A stretch of 49,146 bases of DNA from BJGO01 sp964640655 (GCA_964640655.1 CAZXFT010000023.1:1-49146); one strand, 5' to 3'; shown: positions 26,034 through 36,354, numbered from the stretch's first letter. A program made the numbers and translations. The notes: generated by a model from the letters alone, not told the origin.

Positions 26034-29000
26034 ATGTTTAATTTTTTGTCAAAAATTTTTGGCGGCAGCAAATCAGAGAAAGATGTAAGGGAGTTAGAAC
26101 CGCTTGTAGTGAAAGTAAATGAGTATTTTAATCAATACCGAAACCTCAGCAACGACGGATTACGTGCTAATACTGACCACTTCCGCAGCAGAATTCAGGA
26201 ATTTGTTCAGGACATTTCACAACGCATCACCGACTTGAAAGAAGAAGCAGAATCGGACCAGGTTGGTTTTGACAGTAAAGAGGCTATCTATAAACAAATA
26301 GACGAGTTGGAGAAAGACCGTGACAAGAAACTGGAGGAGGTACTTCAAACCATCTTGCCTGAAGCTTTTGCAACTATTAAAGAATGTGCGCGCCGCTTTT
26401 CTGAAAACAAGCAACTTGATGCTACAGCCACCGAGTTAGACAGAAATCTTGCTGCAAAAAAAGACTTTATCAAAATAGAAGGTGATAAAGCATTGTACCA
26501 CAACACCTGGAATGTAATGGCTATTCCAATTACCTGGAATATGGTACACTACGATGTGCAGTTGATTGGAGGTATGGTGTTGCACAATGGTAAAATTGCC
26601 GAGATGGCAACCGGTGAGGGTAAAACACTTGTGGCCACACTTGCCGCTTACCTAAATGCCTTGACAGGCCTTGGCGTTCACATTGTAACCGTAAACGATT
26701 ACTTAGCCAAACGAGACTCTGAATGGAATGCTCCTTTGTTCAACTTTCTGGGAATAACTATTGATTGTATTGACAAGTATCAGCCACACACCACCGAGCG
26801 TCGTAATGCTTATTTAGCCGACATCACTTATGGTACCAACAACGAGTTTGGCTTCGACTACCTGCGCGATAATATGGTTCGCAACCCTGAAGAGTTGGTG
26901 CAACGCAAGTTGCATTATGCTATGGTGGATGAGGTGGATTCTGTTCTTGTTGACGATGCTCGTACTCCATTGATTATTTCCGGTCCGGTACCCAAAGGAG
27001 ACGATCAGCAATTTCACATTTTGAAACCTCGTATTCAAAAATTAGTGGAAGCACAAAAGAAAGTGGTAAATCAATTTTTTAATGAAGCCAAAAAGAAAAT
27101 TGAAGCCGGTAATACCGATGTTAAGGATGGCGGATTGGCCCTATTGCGTGCACATCGTGGTTTACCTAAGTACGGAACATTAATTAAATACCTGAGCGAA
27201 ACTGGTGTGAAAGCGGTTTTGCAAAAGACTGAGAATAACTACCTGCAGGACAATGCGCGTGAGATGCCTAAGGTTGACGCGGAACTATTTTTTACCATTG
27301 ATGAAAAAAATAATCAGGTAGAGATGACCGAGATGGGTTTGAACCTGATTACCGAAAGTGGTGAAGACAAAAACTTCTTTGTGTTGCCTGATGTTGGTGC
27401 GGAAATAGCAGAAATTGAAAAAACAGTAAGCGACCCTCAGGATAAAATAAATCGTAAGGATGCCTTGATGAATGATTTCTCCATTAAGTCGGAGCGTATT
27501 CATACCGTGCAACAGTTACTTAAAGCCTATACCTTATTTGAACGGGATGTGGAATACGTGGTAATGGATGGCAAAGTAAAAATCGTTGACGAACAAACCG
27601 GTCGTATTTTGGATGGACGCCGCTATAGCGATGGATTGCATCAGGCTATTGAAGCTAAAGAAAATGTAAAGGTGGAAGCTGCCACACAAACTTTTGCTAC
27701 CGTTACGTTACAGAACTATTTCCGCATGTATCACAAGCTTGCCGGCATGACCGGTACAGCTGAAACAGAAGCAGGAGAATTCTGGCAGATTTATAAACTG
27801 GATGTCGTGGTGATACCAACAAACAAAGCTATCACCCGAAAAGACATGAATGATCGCGTATATAAAACCATGCGCGATAAATACAAGGCTGTTATTGATG
27901 AGATAGAAGCACTGCGCAATGCCGGACGTCCGGTGTTGGTTGGTACTACTTCAGTAGAAGTATCTGAAAGACTCAGCCGCTTTTTGACACAAAGAAATAT
28001 TCAGCATCAGGTTTTGAATGCCAAGCAACATCAGCGCGAAGCAGAAATAGTTGCCAATGCGGGATTTGCCGGTGCGGTAACTATTGCCACTAACATGGCC
28101 GGCCGTGGAACGGACATAAAACTTGGTCCGGGTGTACGCGAAGCAGGTGGTTTGGCCATTATTGGTACAGAACGTCACGAAAGTCGCCGCGTGGACAGGC
28201 AGTTACGCGGTCGTGCCGGTCGTCAGGGTGATCCGGGATCTTCGGTTTTCTATATATCACTCGAAGATGATTTGATGCGTTTGTTTGCTTCAGGAAATCT
28301 GGCCAAATGGATGGATAGAATGGGATTCAAAGAAGGGGATATGATAGAGCACAGTATGCTTACCACACAAATTGAAAAAGCACAGAAAAAGGTTGAAGAA
28401 AATAATTTCGGTATTCGTAAGCGTCTGCTAGAATATGATGATGTGATGAATGCGCAACGTGATGTAATTTATCGTAAGCGCCGTCATGCTTTATTTGGAG
28501 AACGTTTATCCTTCGACTTAAATAATATGCTCTTCGATTTGTGCGAAGAAATGGTAACCCAACACCGCGATGCTCAGGATTATGAAGGCTTTACTTTGGA
28601 TGCAATCAGAATTTTGTCAATTGAATTACCATTTGATGAGGAAACGTTTTATAAAAACAAACACTCTGAATTAGCACATCAACTTTACGAAGCTGCCAAT
28701 GCTTATTATCATCGCAAGGGCACTCACATCAGAGAACAAGTGTTACCGGTAATTCGTGACATTATGAGTCAAAATGCGCAGTACGAGAATGTCGTGATTC
28801 CATTTACAGATGGTTTTAAGTCTCTTCAGGTTGTTGCACCTCTTAAAAAATCAGTGGAAACAAGCGGTGCCGAGTTGATTTCTGCTTTCGAGAAAAACAT
28901 TTCTCTTGCCATTATTGATGAAGCATGGAAAGAGCATTTGCGCCAGATGGATGAGTTAAAACAATCTGTGCAGAATGCAGTGTATGAGCAGAAAGATCCT

Positions 29001-29372
29001 TTGTTGATTTATAAATTTGAAGCATTTGAGTTATTCAAAAAAATGATTGGTGAAGTAAATCGTGAAGTGATTTCGTTCTTGTTCAAAGCCAATTTGCCTC
29101 AATCAGATACATCAAAGGTCAACTCAACAGCCACTCAAACTCGTACGGATATGAGCCGCATGAAAACAGGTCGAGACAATACTGATGCTATTACCGATCC
29201 TATGCGCAATCAAAATCAGCTGATAAATAAGGGTAACGGTGAGCAAGTTTCTCAGCAGGAACAAAAACCTCTTGAACCTGTGCGTGTAGGGCCTAAGATA
29301 GGTCGAAACGACCCTTGTCCATGTGGAAGTGGAAAAAAATACAAGCAATGTCATGGAAAAGACGCAGCGTGA
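26034..29372 (+). CDS. secA: Preprotein translocase ATPase SecA
   Basis: SecA, 1,112 residues, the motor that drives unfolded proteins through SecYEG. Walker A MATGEGKT is at 191-198; the DEAD-like MVDEVDSVLVDDARTPLIISG block, the TNMAGRGTDIKL motif and HESRRVDRQLRGRAGRQGDPG are intact. The protein is longer than in E. coli because of lineage-typical insertions near the N-terminus and after the first motor motifs. The C-terminus carries the zinc-binding SEC-C motif NDPCPCGSGKKYKQCHG. The last 20 bases overlap deoC. Confidence 0.98.
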   Translation: MFNFLSKIFGGSKSEKDVRELEPLVVKVNEYFNQYRNLSNDGLRANTDHFRSRIQEFVQDISQRITDLKEEAESDQVGFDSKEAIYKQIDELEKDRDKKLEEVLQTILPEAFATIKECARRFSENKQLDATATELDRNLAAKKDFIKIEGDKALYHNTWNVMAIPITWNMVHYDVQLIGGMVLHNGKIAEMATGEGKTLVATLAAYLNALTGLGVHIVTVNDYLAKRDSEWNAPLFNFLGITIDCIDKYQPHTTERRNAYLADITYGTNNEFGFDYLRDNMVRNPEELVQRKLHYAMVDEVDSVLVDDARTPLIISGPVPKGDDQQFHILKPRIQKLVEAQKKVVNQFFNEAKKKIEAGNTDVKDGGLALLRAHRGLPKYGTLIKYLSETGVKAVLQKTENNYLQDNAREMPKVDAELFFTIDEKNNQVEMTEMGLNLITESGEDKNFFVLPDVGAEIAEIEKTVSDPQDKINRKDALMNDFSIKSERIHTVQQLLKAYTLFERDVEYVVMDGKVKIVDEQTGRILDGRRYSDGLHQAIEAKENVKVEAATQTFATVTLQNYFRMYHKLAGMTGTAETEAGEFWQIYKLDVVVIPTNKAITRKDMNDRVYKTMRDKYKAVIDEIEALRNAGRPVLVGTTSVEVSERLSRFLTQRNIQHQVLNAKQHQREAEIVANAGFAGAVTIATNMAGRGTDIKLGPGVREAGGLAIIGTERHESRRVDRQLRGRAGRQGDPGSSVFYISLEDDLMRLFASGNLAKWMDRMGFKEGDMIEHSMLTTQIEKAQKKVEENNFGIRKRLLEYDDVMNAQRDVIYRKRRHALFGERLSFDLNNMLFDLCEEMVTQHRDAQDYEGFTLDAIRILSIELPFDEETFYKNKHSELAHQLYEAANAYYHRKGTHIREQVLPVIRDIMSQNAQYENVVIPFTDGFKSLQVVAPLKKSVETSGAELISAFEKNISLAIIDEAWKEHLRQMDELKQSVQNAVYEQKDPLLIYKFEAFELFKKMIGEVNREVISFLFKANLPQSDTSKVNSTATQTRTDMSRMKTGRDNTDAITDPMRNQNQLINKGNGEQVSQQEQKPLEPVRVGPKIGRNDPCPCGSGKKYKQCHGKDAA

Positions 29373-30015
29373 TCTAAGACAGTGCATAGAACAAACCATA
29401 TTAAAGCCTGAAACAAACACAGCGCAAATTACCGCATTGTGCAATGAGGCAATACAATATCAATTTTTTGGTGTTTGTGTGCCCCCTGTTTATGTGGAAC
29501 ACGCTGCCACTCTGCTCCAGAATGCAGATGTTAAACTGGTAACCGTTGTGGGATTTCCGTTAGGGTACAACAGCACTTATATTAAACTGGAAGAAACGAA
29601 AGAGGTAATTCGACATGGTGCCGATGAGGTGGATATGGTGCTCAATATTGCGGCTTTTAAATCGGGTAAATATGATGAAGCGATGAACGATATGAAAACA
29701 TTAGCCGATTACTGTCATCGTTTTGACGTGCTGCTTAAAGTAATTATCGAAACATGTCTGCTAAGCGACGAAGAAATAATAAAAGTCTGTGAATTGGCTA
29801 CTGCGGCGCATGTGGACTTTGTGAAAACTTCTACCGGTTTCAGTACTGCGGGTGCCGCAGTTCCTCACATCAAACTGATGCGCGAATATTTACCTTCACA
29901 TATTCGTATAAAAGCATCCGGCGGCATCAAAGACAAAAAGTTAGCACTGGATTTGATAGCTCATGGTGCAGATCGTTTAGGAACATCTTCCGGCGTTAAA
30001 CTCATCAGTGTATGA
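29353..30015 (+). CDS. deoC: Deoxyribose-phosphate aldolase
   Basis: DeoC, 220 residues from the ATG at 29353; it cleaves 2-deoxyribose-5-phosphate to acetaldehyde and glyceraldehyde-3-phosphate in nucleoside salvage. Asp94 (DEVDMVLN), the Schiff-base Lys158 (DFVKTSTGF) and Lys187 (IRIKASGGI) are all present. The longer frame from 29323 would read into the SecA zinc tail; starting at 29353 gives a normal N-terminus and a 20-base overlap with secA, which suggests translational coupling. It overlaps the next gene by ATGA. Confidence 0.95.
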   Translation: MEKTQRDLRQCIEQTILKPETNTAQITALCNEAIQYQFFGVCVPPVYVEHAATLLQNADVKLVTVVGFPLGYNSTYIKLEETKEVIRHGADEVDMVLNIAAFKSGKYDEAMNDMKTLADYCHRFDVLLKVIIETCLLSDEEIIKVCELATAAHVDFVKTSTGFSTAGAAVPHIKLMREYLPSHIRIKASGGIKDKKLALDLIAHGADRLGTSSGVKLISV

Positions 30016-30416
30016 AAATAGTTCTCATCACATTACTACTCTCCTGCATTTCTTTCTTAGTTGTTGCACAGCAGGATACTATCATTCAAGGAAACCTCAC
30101 CATAATACAGGACACAGCAATTACCACATTGCTTAATACCAAACCTGTATTGCAAACAAAACAAACTACTCAAGGATATAGAGTTCAGTTAACTTCTTCA
30201 GCAAATCGCAAGGAAGTATATGATTTGAAAACTGAATTTTTAAAGTTATACCCCGATGTTCGTGCTTATATCACCTATCAGCAACCTTACTTTAAACTCC
30301 GTGTGGGTGATTTTACTGACCGCACGGCTGCCAATGAGTTTCGCGATTTAATCAATTCCAGCTTTCCCGGATTTATAGTACCTGAGTCGGTGAACTTGAA
30401 TACTGATAAAGAGTAA
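30012..30416 (+). CDS. SPOR domain-containing exported protein
   Basis: A 134-residue protein with a signal peptide (MKIVLITLLLSCISFLVVAQ). Its C-terminal half matches the SPOR fold: GYRVQLTSSANRKEVYDL, then YPDVRAYITYQQPYFKLRVGDFTDR. SPOR domains bind denuded peptidoglycan at division sites. Its start overlaps the deoC stop (ATGA), so it is part of the secA-deoC run. The low-complexity linker between signal and SPOR is short. Role in cell division is a family inference. Confidence 0.85.
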   Translation: MKIVLITLLLSCISFLVVAQQDTIIQGNLTIIQDTAITTLLNTKPVLQTKQTTQGYRVQLTSSANRKEVYDLKTEFLKLYPDVRAYITYQQPYFKLRVGDFTDRTAANEFRDLINSSFPGFIVPESVNLNTDKE

Positions 30417-30442
30417 TTACTTTTACAACATACCAAATAAGG

Positions 30443-30604
30443 ATGAACCGCCGTTGCAAATCTTGTAATTCTGAACTGGAGAACAATCTAGTTCGTTGTC
30501 CCTATTGTGGCGATTATCAGGGGGTCAACATAGTGAAACGAGTTCTATTCATTGTTGTTATTCTACTTTTTTTATTTGTGCTTTACATGTGGTTTACCAC
30601 ATAA
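30443..30604 (+). CDS. Small zinc-ribbon membrane protein, 53 residues
   Basis: An ATG at 30443 opens a 53-codon frame ending TAA at 30602-30604. The N-terminus is a zinc ribbon, CKSCNSELENNLVRCPYCG, with two CxxC pairs (5/8 and 19/22). It is followed by a basic linker and one hydrophobic helix at about 34-51 (VLFIVVILLFLFVLYMW). The pattern (cytosolic ribbon tethered to the membrane) is typical of many small bacterial proteins of unknown role. It starts 26 bases after the SPOR gene, on the same strand, at the end of the secA-deoC-SPOR run. The ordered CxxC pairs and helix make coding likely. Confidence 0.75.
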   Translation: MNRRCKSCNSELENNLVRCPYCGDYQGVNIVKRVLFIVVILLFLFVLYMWFTT

Positions 30605-30674
30605 CTCATTTTAACTATTTCATCATATGAGCGAAAGCAATTCTTTAATTATTTCGCACCAAATTAGCGTGTCC

Positions 30675-33005
30675 ATGAAAAAGGTTATTCTTTGCCTTTT
30701 TTTTCTATCATTTACGGCTTTTGCAAAGGCACAATGCATATATATCAATGAGGTGATGGTTAATGGCCCCGGGGGCTGTGATGGAGATTGTAACCCTAAT
30801 ACAGAGGAGTGGGTTGAATTATTTAACTCCTGCAACACACCTGTTGATATTAGTTGTTTTATGATGACCGATGGCGATTTTACTGTTACATTTCCAAGCA
30901 GTACAATAATTCCTGCTCTTGGATTTCTAACTATAGGAAGCGACAATTCTGGGATAATTTTAGACATCAATCTTGCAAATTGCAATTGTACTTCAGGTGC
31001 AGGTATAGGTACATTCACTAATTCCAACGAACAAATAATTCTCCTTAATTCCACCGGACAGTTGGTTGATGCCATATATTGGGGGACTGGGCAATTCCCG
31101 GTTTCCATTAGTTCTCCATCTATAGGAAACTGTTCATCACTTAACGTCAATTATAATGTTCCAAATTCTTCGTTCTCTCAGCTGCCCGGAGGTGGGAGTA
31201 ATGGTTGCTCGATAGCTCGTATATGCGATGGTGCTCCATTATGGATTGAAAGGTGCAGCAATGAAATTACAGCTCATAGCAGCAACGAAATGTCTAACCT
31301 AGATGTGTCTTTTTTTGCTTCTCAGACTTCAATATGCGCAGGAGATTGTATCAGTTTTACTGACAACAGTACTGGTGTCCCTACATCATGGAACTGGACT
31401 TTTCAGGGAGCATCAACAACCACATCAAGTTCTAATGCACCTACGAATATATGTTATCAAACTCCTGGTTCTTATCCGGTTACTTTAATTATTACTAATA
31501 ATTGTGGTGCTGACACTGGTACTGCATTAGCATACATCGATGTACAGAGCAGCAGTGGAAGCGGAGTGCTTATCAGTGGAAATCTTGTTTTTTGTCAAGG
31601 TGCAAACACTACCCTTAGCGTGCCATCGGCATTCTCAACATATCAATGGTTCCTTAATGGACAGCCAATCAGCGGAGCTAACTCTTCATTTTATACCACA
31701 CAAACACCAGGTTCTTATTTTGTAACCGTTGGCGGTGGTAATTGTATTACTACATCAGACACGGTTGTTGTAATAGAAAATAACATTGTGCAATCCGTTA
31801 TAAGCAGCACTGCGGATACATTGTGCCCGGGTGATTTGGCAACGCTGCAAAGTATCAATAACACCAACGGCTATCAGTGGCTGCTGAATGGCTCAGTCCT
31901 TGGAGGGCAAAGCAGTTCATCTATTTCCATCAACAGCCCCGGAAACTATCAATTGATAACCATTACAGCACAGGGTTGTAAAGACACTTCTGACGTTTAC
32001 CAAATTATTGATGCCGGTGCTTCCTTGCCACCGTTGAGCAGTTCAACAGGTATATTTTCTTTTTGTGAGGGAGATAATATTACACTCAGCATCTCTGGTA
32101 ATTTTTCAGATTATCAGTGGCTAATCAATAATAGTATAATCCCCGGTGCAACAGCAAATTCGCTCAACATTAATCAGGCAGGTTCCTATTCCGTTTCTTT
32201 ATTAGTAAATGGATGCAATGCCACTTCTACACCCGTTGCAGTTATTGTAAACCCTTTACCGCTTGCTAATATTATTGCTCCTCTGACAGTTTATTGTAAT
32301 GGAGAAAGTATTGCACTTCAAAGCGAAAATTCAGCAGATGTTTATCAATGGATATTGAATGGTGTTGAGTTGCCGGACTCACAGCAACAGATAGATGTCA
32401 GTGCTGCAGGTGCATATCAGGTTTTCTTGACCAGTGAAGAAGGGTGTACTGCGTTATCTAGCGCTATCAATATTACCGAGTCCGTCATTGAACAAGTGAC
32501 TATTGAGTATGATACCACCTTTAGTTTCTGCCAAGGAGAAACGATTTCATTATTGACTTTTCCTGAAAACTATGCCACCTTTCAATGGTATTTGAACAGT
32601 GTGCCTGTTTCGAATCAAAAAACAATTACTGCAAGTGCAAGCGGTAACTATAATGTTGTGGTTACAAACAGTGATGGTTGTGTTGCTTCAATATCTGCGA
32701 ACCTGACGTTCAAAGATTGTGGAAGCATATATCTGCCGAATGCCTTCAGTCCAAACGGCGATGGCATCAATGATGTATTTCGGCCATTAGGAAACGACAT
32801 TGGAGTATTTGAGATGTGGATTTACAATCGTTATGGTGAAATGATTTTTTATTCCAACAATAAAAAAAATGGTTGGAATGGAACCTACAATAAGGTAAAT
32901 GCCCAAATTGGAGTATATGTATATCATTTCCGCGCATTCGATTTATCGGGGAAAGAGCTACTGTTTAATGGAAGTAACAAAGGAAATGTAACCCTGCTGC
33001 GTTAA
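30675..33005 (+). CDS. Large T9SS type B (CHU_C) secreted protein, lamin tail + PKD + five Ig-like repeats
   Basis: A 776-residue cell-surface or secreted protein. A signal peptide (MKKVILCLFFLSFTAFAKAQ) leads into a lamin-tail-like domain (CIYINEVMVNGPGGCDGDC, EEWVELFN, ISCFMMTDGD), then a PKD domain (CISFTDNSTGVPTSWNW, GSYPVTLIITNNCG). Five Ig-like repeats follow, each with a YQWxLN core, at about 31641, 31872, 32112, 32343 and 32580, spaced 77-80 codons apart. The end is a CHU_C/type B sorting domain (IYLPNAFSPNGDGINDVF, IYNRYGEMIF, GVYVYHFRAFD). The start at 30675 is chosen for the signal peptide; an earlier in-frame start gives an unsuitable N-terminus. Adhesion or matrix role is inferred. 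Confidence 0.93.
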   Translation: MKKVILCLFFLSFTAFAKAQCIYINEVMVNGPGGCDGDCNPNTEEWVELFNSCNTPVDISCFMMTDGDFTVTFPSSTIIPALGFLTIGSDNSGIILDINLANCNCTSGAGIGTFTNSNEQIILLNSTGQLVDAIYWGTGQFPVSISSPSIGNCSSLNVNYNVPNSSFSQLPGGGSNGCSIARICDGAPLWIERCSNEITAHSSNEMSNLDVSFFASQTSICAGDCISFTDNSTGVPTSWNWTFQGASTTTSSSNAPTNICYQTPGSYPVTLIITNNCGADTGTALAYIDVQSSSGSGVLISGNLVFCQGANTTLSVPSAFSTYQWFLNGQPISGANSSFYTTQTPGSYFVTVGGGNCITTSDTVVVIENNIVQSVISSTADTLCPGDLATLQSINNTNGYQWLLNGSVLGGQSSSSISINSPGNYQLITITAQGCKDTSDVYQIIDAGASLPPLSSSTGIFSFCEGDNITLSISGNFSDYQWLINNSIIPGATANSLNINQAGSYSVSLLVNGCNATSTPVAVIVNPLPLANIIAPLTVYCNGESIALQSENSADVYQWILNGVELPDSQQQIDVSAAGAYQVFLTSEEGCTALSSAINITESVIEQVTIEYDTTFSFCQGETISLLTFPENYATFQWYLNSVPVSNQKTITASASGNYNVVVTNSDGCVASISANLTFKDCGSIYLPNAFSPNGDGINDVFRPLGNDIGVFEMWIYNRYGEMIFYSNNKKNGWNGTYNKVNAQIGVYVYHFRAFDLSGKELLFNGSNKGNVTLLR

Positions 33006-33076
33006 TCATTTGAGGTTAATGAGAAACAGTTAAAAAACTGATTATTGTTATTTTCGCGCGACTTCTGAACTCTACC

Positions 33077-33829
33077 TTGTCCCTTAAAGAAAATATAGAC
33101 AAAAGCAAATTGCCCGTTCACGTGGCCGTGATAATGGATGGCAATGGTCGTTGGGCTAAAGCGCAGGGAGAACAACGTATTTTTGGCCACCACAATGGGG
33201 TTAAGGCCGTTCGAGACGTTACAGAAGCCTGCGCGGAGTTGGGAGTTAAATTTCTTACACTCTACGCGTTCTCCACCGAAAACTGGAACAGACCCAAAGA
33301 AGAAGTTGATGCACTGATGGAATTACTGGTGCACACCATAACGCAAGAGACATCTACACTGATGAAAAACAATGTTCGTCTGCTCACTATCGGTGACACC
33401 GAGTCCTTACCGCCGATGACCAAAACCGAGTTGAAATCGGCCATGCAGATGACAGAAAGCAATAGTGGGTTGTCTCTTGTGCTTGCATTGAGCTACAGTT
33501 CACGATGGGAAATAACCGATATGGTTAAAAAAATTGCCAATGAAGTAAGCTCGGGTACAATGAAAGTAGATGACATTACCGAGCAAGTAATAAGCACACA
33601 TCTAAATACGGCTCATATTCCTGACCCTGAATTACTGATACGCACCAGTGGTGAACAACGCATCAGTAACTTTCTGCTATGGCAAATCGCTTATACGGAA
33701 TTGTACATTACCGACGTTTTATGGCCCGACTTCAACAAAGAAGAATTTTACAAAGCATTGATAACTTATCAGCAACGCGAGCGCCGTTTTGGCTTAACCA
33801 GCGAGCAGTTAAACTCAACTAAAGCATGA
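33077..33829 (+). CDS. uppS: Undecaprenyl diphosphate synthase (isoprenyl transferase)
   Basis: UppS, 250 residues, makes the C55 carrier lipid for peptidoglycan and polysaccharide from FPP and IPP. Catalytic Asp21 lies in IMDGNGRWAK; GHHNGVKAVRD, LTLYAFSTENW and DPELLIRTSGEQRISNFLLWQIAYTE are intact. The start is a TTG at 33077; the next Met is Met20, immediately before Asp21, which is too late. Its stop overlaps the bamA start (ATGA), so it is the first gene of the envelope cluster uppS-bamA-skp-skp. Confidence 0.96.
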   Translation: MSLKENIDKSKLPVHVAVIMDGNGRWAKAQGEQRIFGHHNGVKAVRDVTEACAELGVKFLTLYAFSTENWNRPKEEVDALMELLVHTITQETSTLMKNNVRLLTIGDTESLPPMTKTELKSAMQMTESNSGLSLVLALSYSSRWEITDMVKKIANEVSSGTMKVDDITEQVISTHLNTAHIPDPELLIRTSGEQRISNFLLWQIAYTELYITDVLWPDFNKEEFYKALITYQQRERRFGLTSEQLNSTKA

Positions 33830-36330
33830 AGCAGGCGTTGATTTTATTATTGTTATTCATCTGCGGCTCTCTCATGGCGCAAGCTCAGCAAGGCGAAATC
33901 GACTACGATAATCCAAAGGAGTATCTGGTGGGTAGTGTAAAAGTGGAGGGGACAAAATATTTGGATAAGGATATCCTGATTTTGCTTTCGGGCATTCGTC
34001 CCGGTTCACGAATTATGGTGCCCGGCAGTGATATTACCAAGTGTATTCAGAATTTATGGAAGCAGGGATTATTCGCCGATGTCAGCATTGAAGCAAGCAA
34101 GATTTCAAACGACACCATTCATTTGGTTTATACCCTCTCAGAAAGACCACGTCTATCAGCATTTGCTTTTAAGGGAATTAAAAAGAGCGAACAAAATGAT
34201 TTAAGAGAAAAAATTAATCTTACTAAAGGCAAGGTTTTAACAGACAATATTCTGGTCAATACCCGAAACACTATTACTAATTATTATATTGATAAGGGTT
34301 TTGTCAGGGCCGATATTGAAATGAAAATGGTGAAGGATACAACATTCCCAAATTCCGAGATTCTCTATATCATCATCAACAAAGGTAACCGTATTAAGAT
34401 TGACGACATCATTATTACCGGTAACGTAAAGGTCAAGAGCAAAAAGATTTATGCTCAAATGAAAAAAACAAAACGCAATACCTGGTACTCTATTTTTAAT
34501 GTGTCTCGTTTTATAGAAAAAGATTTTGATGAAGACAAGAGAAAAGTTGAGGACTATTATAACAAGAAAGGATTCCGCGATGCCACAGTATTTAAAGATA
34601 GCCTGTCAACCAATGAAAAAGGAAATTACATACTCAACATCACTATGGATGAGGGTAACAAGTATCACTTCAGGAATATAACCTGGAAGGGCAATACCAA
34701 GTATAGCAGTGGTAGACTGGATACTATATTAAATATTCAAAAAGGTGATGTCTTTAATCTGCAAAGATTCGATCGCCGCCTAAAAGCCGACCCTAATGGT
34801 AGTGATGTGTCTTCTATATATCTCGATGATGGTTATCTGTTCTTTAATGCTACACCGGTAGAGATCAATATAGAAAACGATTCTATAGATATAGAAATAA
34901 GAATTTATGAAGGACCGCAAGCCATAATTAACGAAGTAAACATAAGTGGTAACGACAAAACCAGTGAGCACGTGGTGCGTCGTGTGTTGCGCACTTTGCC
35001 GGGTAATAAATTCAGCCGCTCAGATATTATTCGCTCTCAGCGCGAATTAGCCACATTAGGATTTTTTAATCCTGAAAAAACTCAAATCATACCTGTACCA
35101 CATCCCGAAAATGGTACAGTAGACATTAATTATATCGTTGAAGAAAAACCAAGCGATCAATTGGAGTTATCCGCAGGTTATGGAGGGCAGGTGTTTGGCG
35201 TTACCGGATCTCTCGGCGTGCGATTCAACAATTTTTCTACCCGAAACATGTTCCGAAAAGGCGGATGGAATCCTATACCTGTTGGAGATGGACAACAGTT
35301 GGGTATCCGAGCTCAATCTAATGGTAGATTGTTTCAATCATATAACTTAAGTTTTACAGAACCATGGTTTGGTGGAAAGAAACCTAATTCATTATCTATT
35401 GGGGCTAACAGAACTCGTATTGCAACCACTTGGGATAAAGAAAACCCTAATTATGGTTATTTGATTACTTCAGGTGTTTCAGTCGGTTATGGTCGTCAAT
35501 TAAAATGGCCGGATGATTATTTTACTTGGATTTCATCTATTGACTATCAGAATTATAGACTCAGCAATTATGCCAGCAGAAACTTTATTCTTTCAGATGG
35601 TTCAGCTAACGCTTTAAGTTTCAAACAAACATTCAGCAGAAATTCTTTAAGCGATTTTACATTTCCAAAATCAGGTTCAAATATTACCCTCATAGTACAA
35701 ATCACACCACCATGGTCGGTGTTTACCGGTAAAGACTACAGCAGCCTGCCGAATAACGAGAAATACAAGTGGATTGAATATCATAAGTATCGCTTCACCT
35801 CAGACTGGTACACCAATCTTTTTGGAAAATTTGTTCTGCGCACCGCAACCAAATTAGGTTATCTGGGATATTACAACAGCACCATAGGCCCCTCTCCATT
35901 TGAACGATTTGTTTTGGGTGGTGATGGTTTGAGTAATATCAATTTCAATCTTGCCGGCCAGGATATTGTTGCACAACGTGGTGGTTACGATCCTTATGCG
36001 CCACAGGGAGGAGCTACTATATTCAATAAACATACAGTAGAGTTACGTTATCCATTCTCTACCAATCCAAGTGCATTTATATACGGGCATGTTTTTGCAG
36101 AAGCAGCCAATCAATGGCTCAGTGTAAAAGACTATAATCCATTCAAATTAAATCGTGCGGTTGGTGTTGGTATGCGCTTTTTATTGCCTGCATTCGGATT
36201 GCTGGGTTTTGATTATGGCATACCCTTTGACTTGCACCAGATATACCCTTCAACAGCCAAGGCAACTACACTCAACGAGTTGTTTCAACGCGGAAAGATC
36301 ACCATTGTACTTGGCTTTGAACCGGAATAA
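33826..36330 (+). CDS. bamA: Outer membrane protein assembly factor BamA (Omp85)
   Basis: An 834-residue BamA homologue with a signal peptide (MKQALILLLLFICGSLMAQA). Several POTRA domains run over about 25-430 (KVEGTKYLDKD, IIITGNVKVKSKKI, NITWKGNTKYSSG, NEVNISGNDKT), followed by a 16-strand barrel. The barrel has FVLGGDGLSN and WYTNLFGKFVLR, and its last strand reads KITIVLGFEPE, so the C-terminus is not the usual aromatic residue. BamA inserts outer membrane proteins. The adjacent skp genes supply periplasmic chaperones. Confidence 0.96.
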   Translation: MKQALILLLLFICGSLMAQAQQGEIDYDNPKEYLVGSVKVEGTKYLDKDILILLSGIRPGSRIMVPGSDITKCIQNLWKQGLFADVSIEASKISNDTIHLVYTLSERPRLSAFAFKGIKKSEQNDLREKINLTKGKVLTDNILVNTRNTITNYYIDKGFVRADIEMKMVKDTTFPNSEILYIIINKGNRIKIDDIIITGNVKVKSKKIYAQMKKTKRNTWYSIFNVSRFIEKDFDEDKRKVEDYYNKKGFRDATVFKDSLSTNEKGNYILNITMDEGNKYHFRNITWKGNTKYSSGRLDTILNIQKGDVFNLQRFDRRLKADPNGSDVSSIYLDDGYLFFNATPVEINIENDSIDIEIRIYEGPQAIINEVNISGNDKTSEHVVRRVLRTLPGNKFSRSDIIRSQRELATLGFFNPEKTQIIPVPHPENGTVDINYIVEEKPSDQLELSAGYGGQVFGVTGSLGVRFNNFSTRNMFRKGGWNPIPVGDGQQLGIRAQSNGRLFQSYNLSFTEPWFGGKKPNSLSIGANRTRIATTWDKENPNYGYLITSGVSVGYGRQLKWPDDYFTWISSIDYQNYRLSNYASRNFILSDGSANALSFKQTFSRNSLSDFTFPKSGSNITLIVQITPPWSVFTGKDYSSLPNNEKYKWIEYHKYRFTSDWYTNLFGKFVLRTATKLGYLGYYNSTIGPSPFERFVLGGDGLSNINFNLAGQDIVAQRGGYDPYAPQGGATIFNKHTVELRYPFSTNPSAFIYGHVFAEAANQWLSVKDYNPFKLNRAVGVGMRFLLPAFGLLGFDYGIPFDLHQIYPSTAKATTLNELFQRGKITIVLGFEPE

Positions 36331-36354
36331 TAACAGACTTAAATTCTAAAACCT

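Noticed and set aside
33027..33040. Hairpin CAGTT-AAAA-AACTG after the CHU_C gene as a terminator
   Set aside because: Only a five-base stem with no clean T-run; too weak to call.
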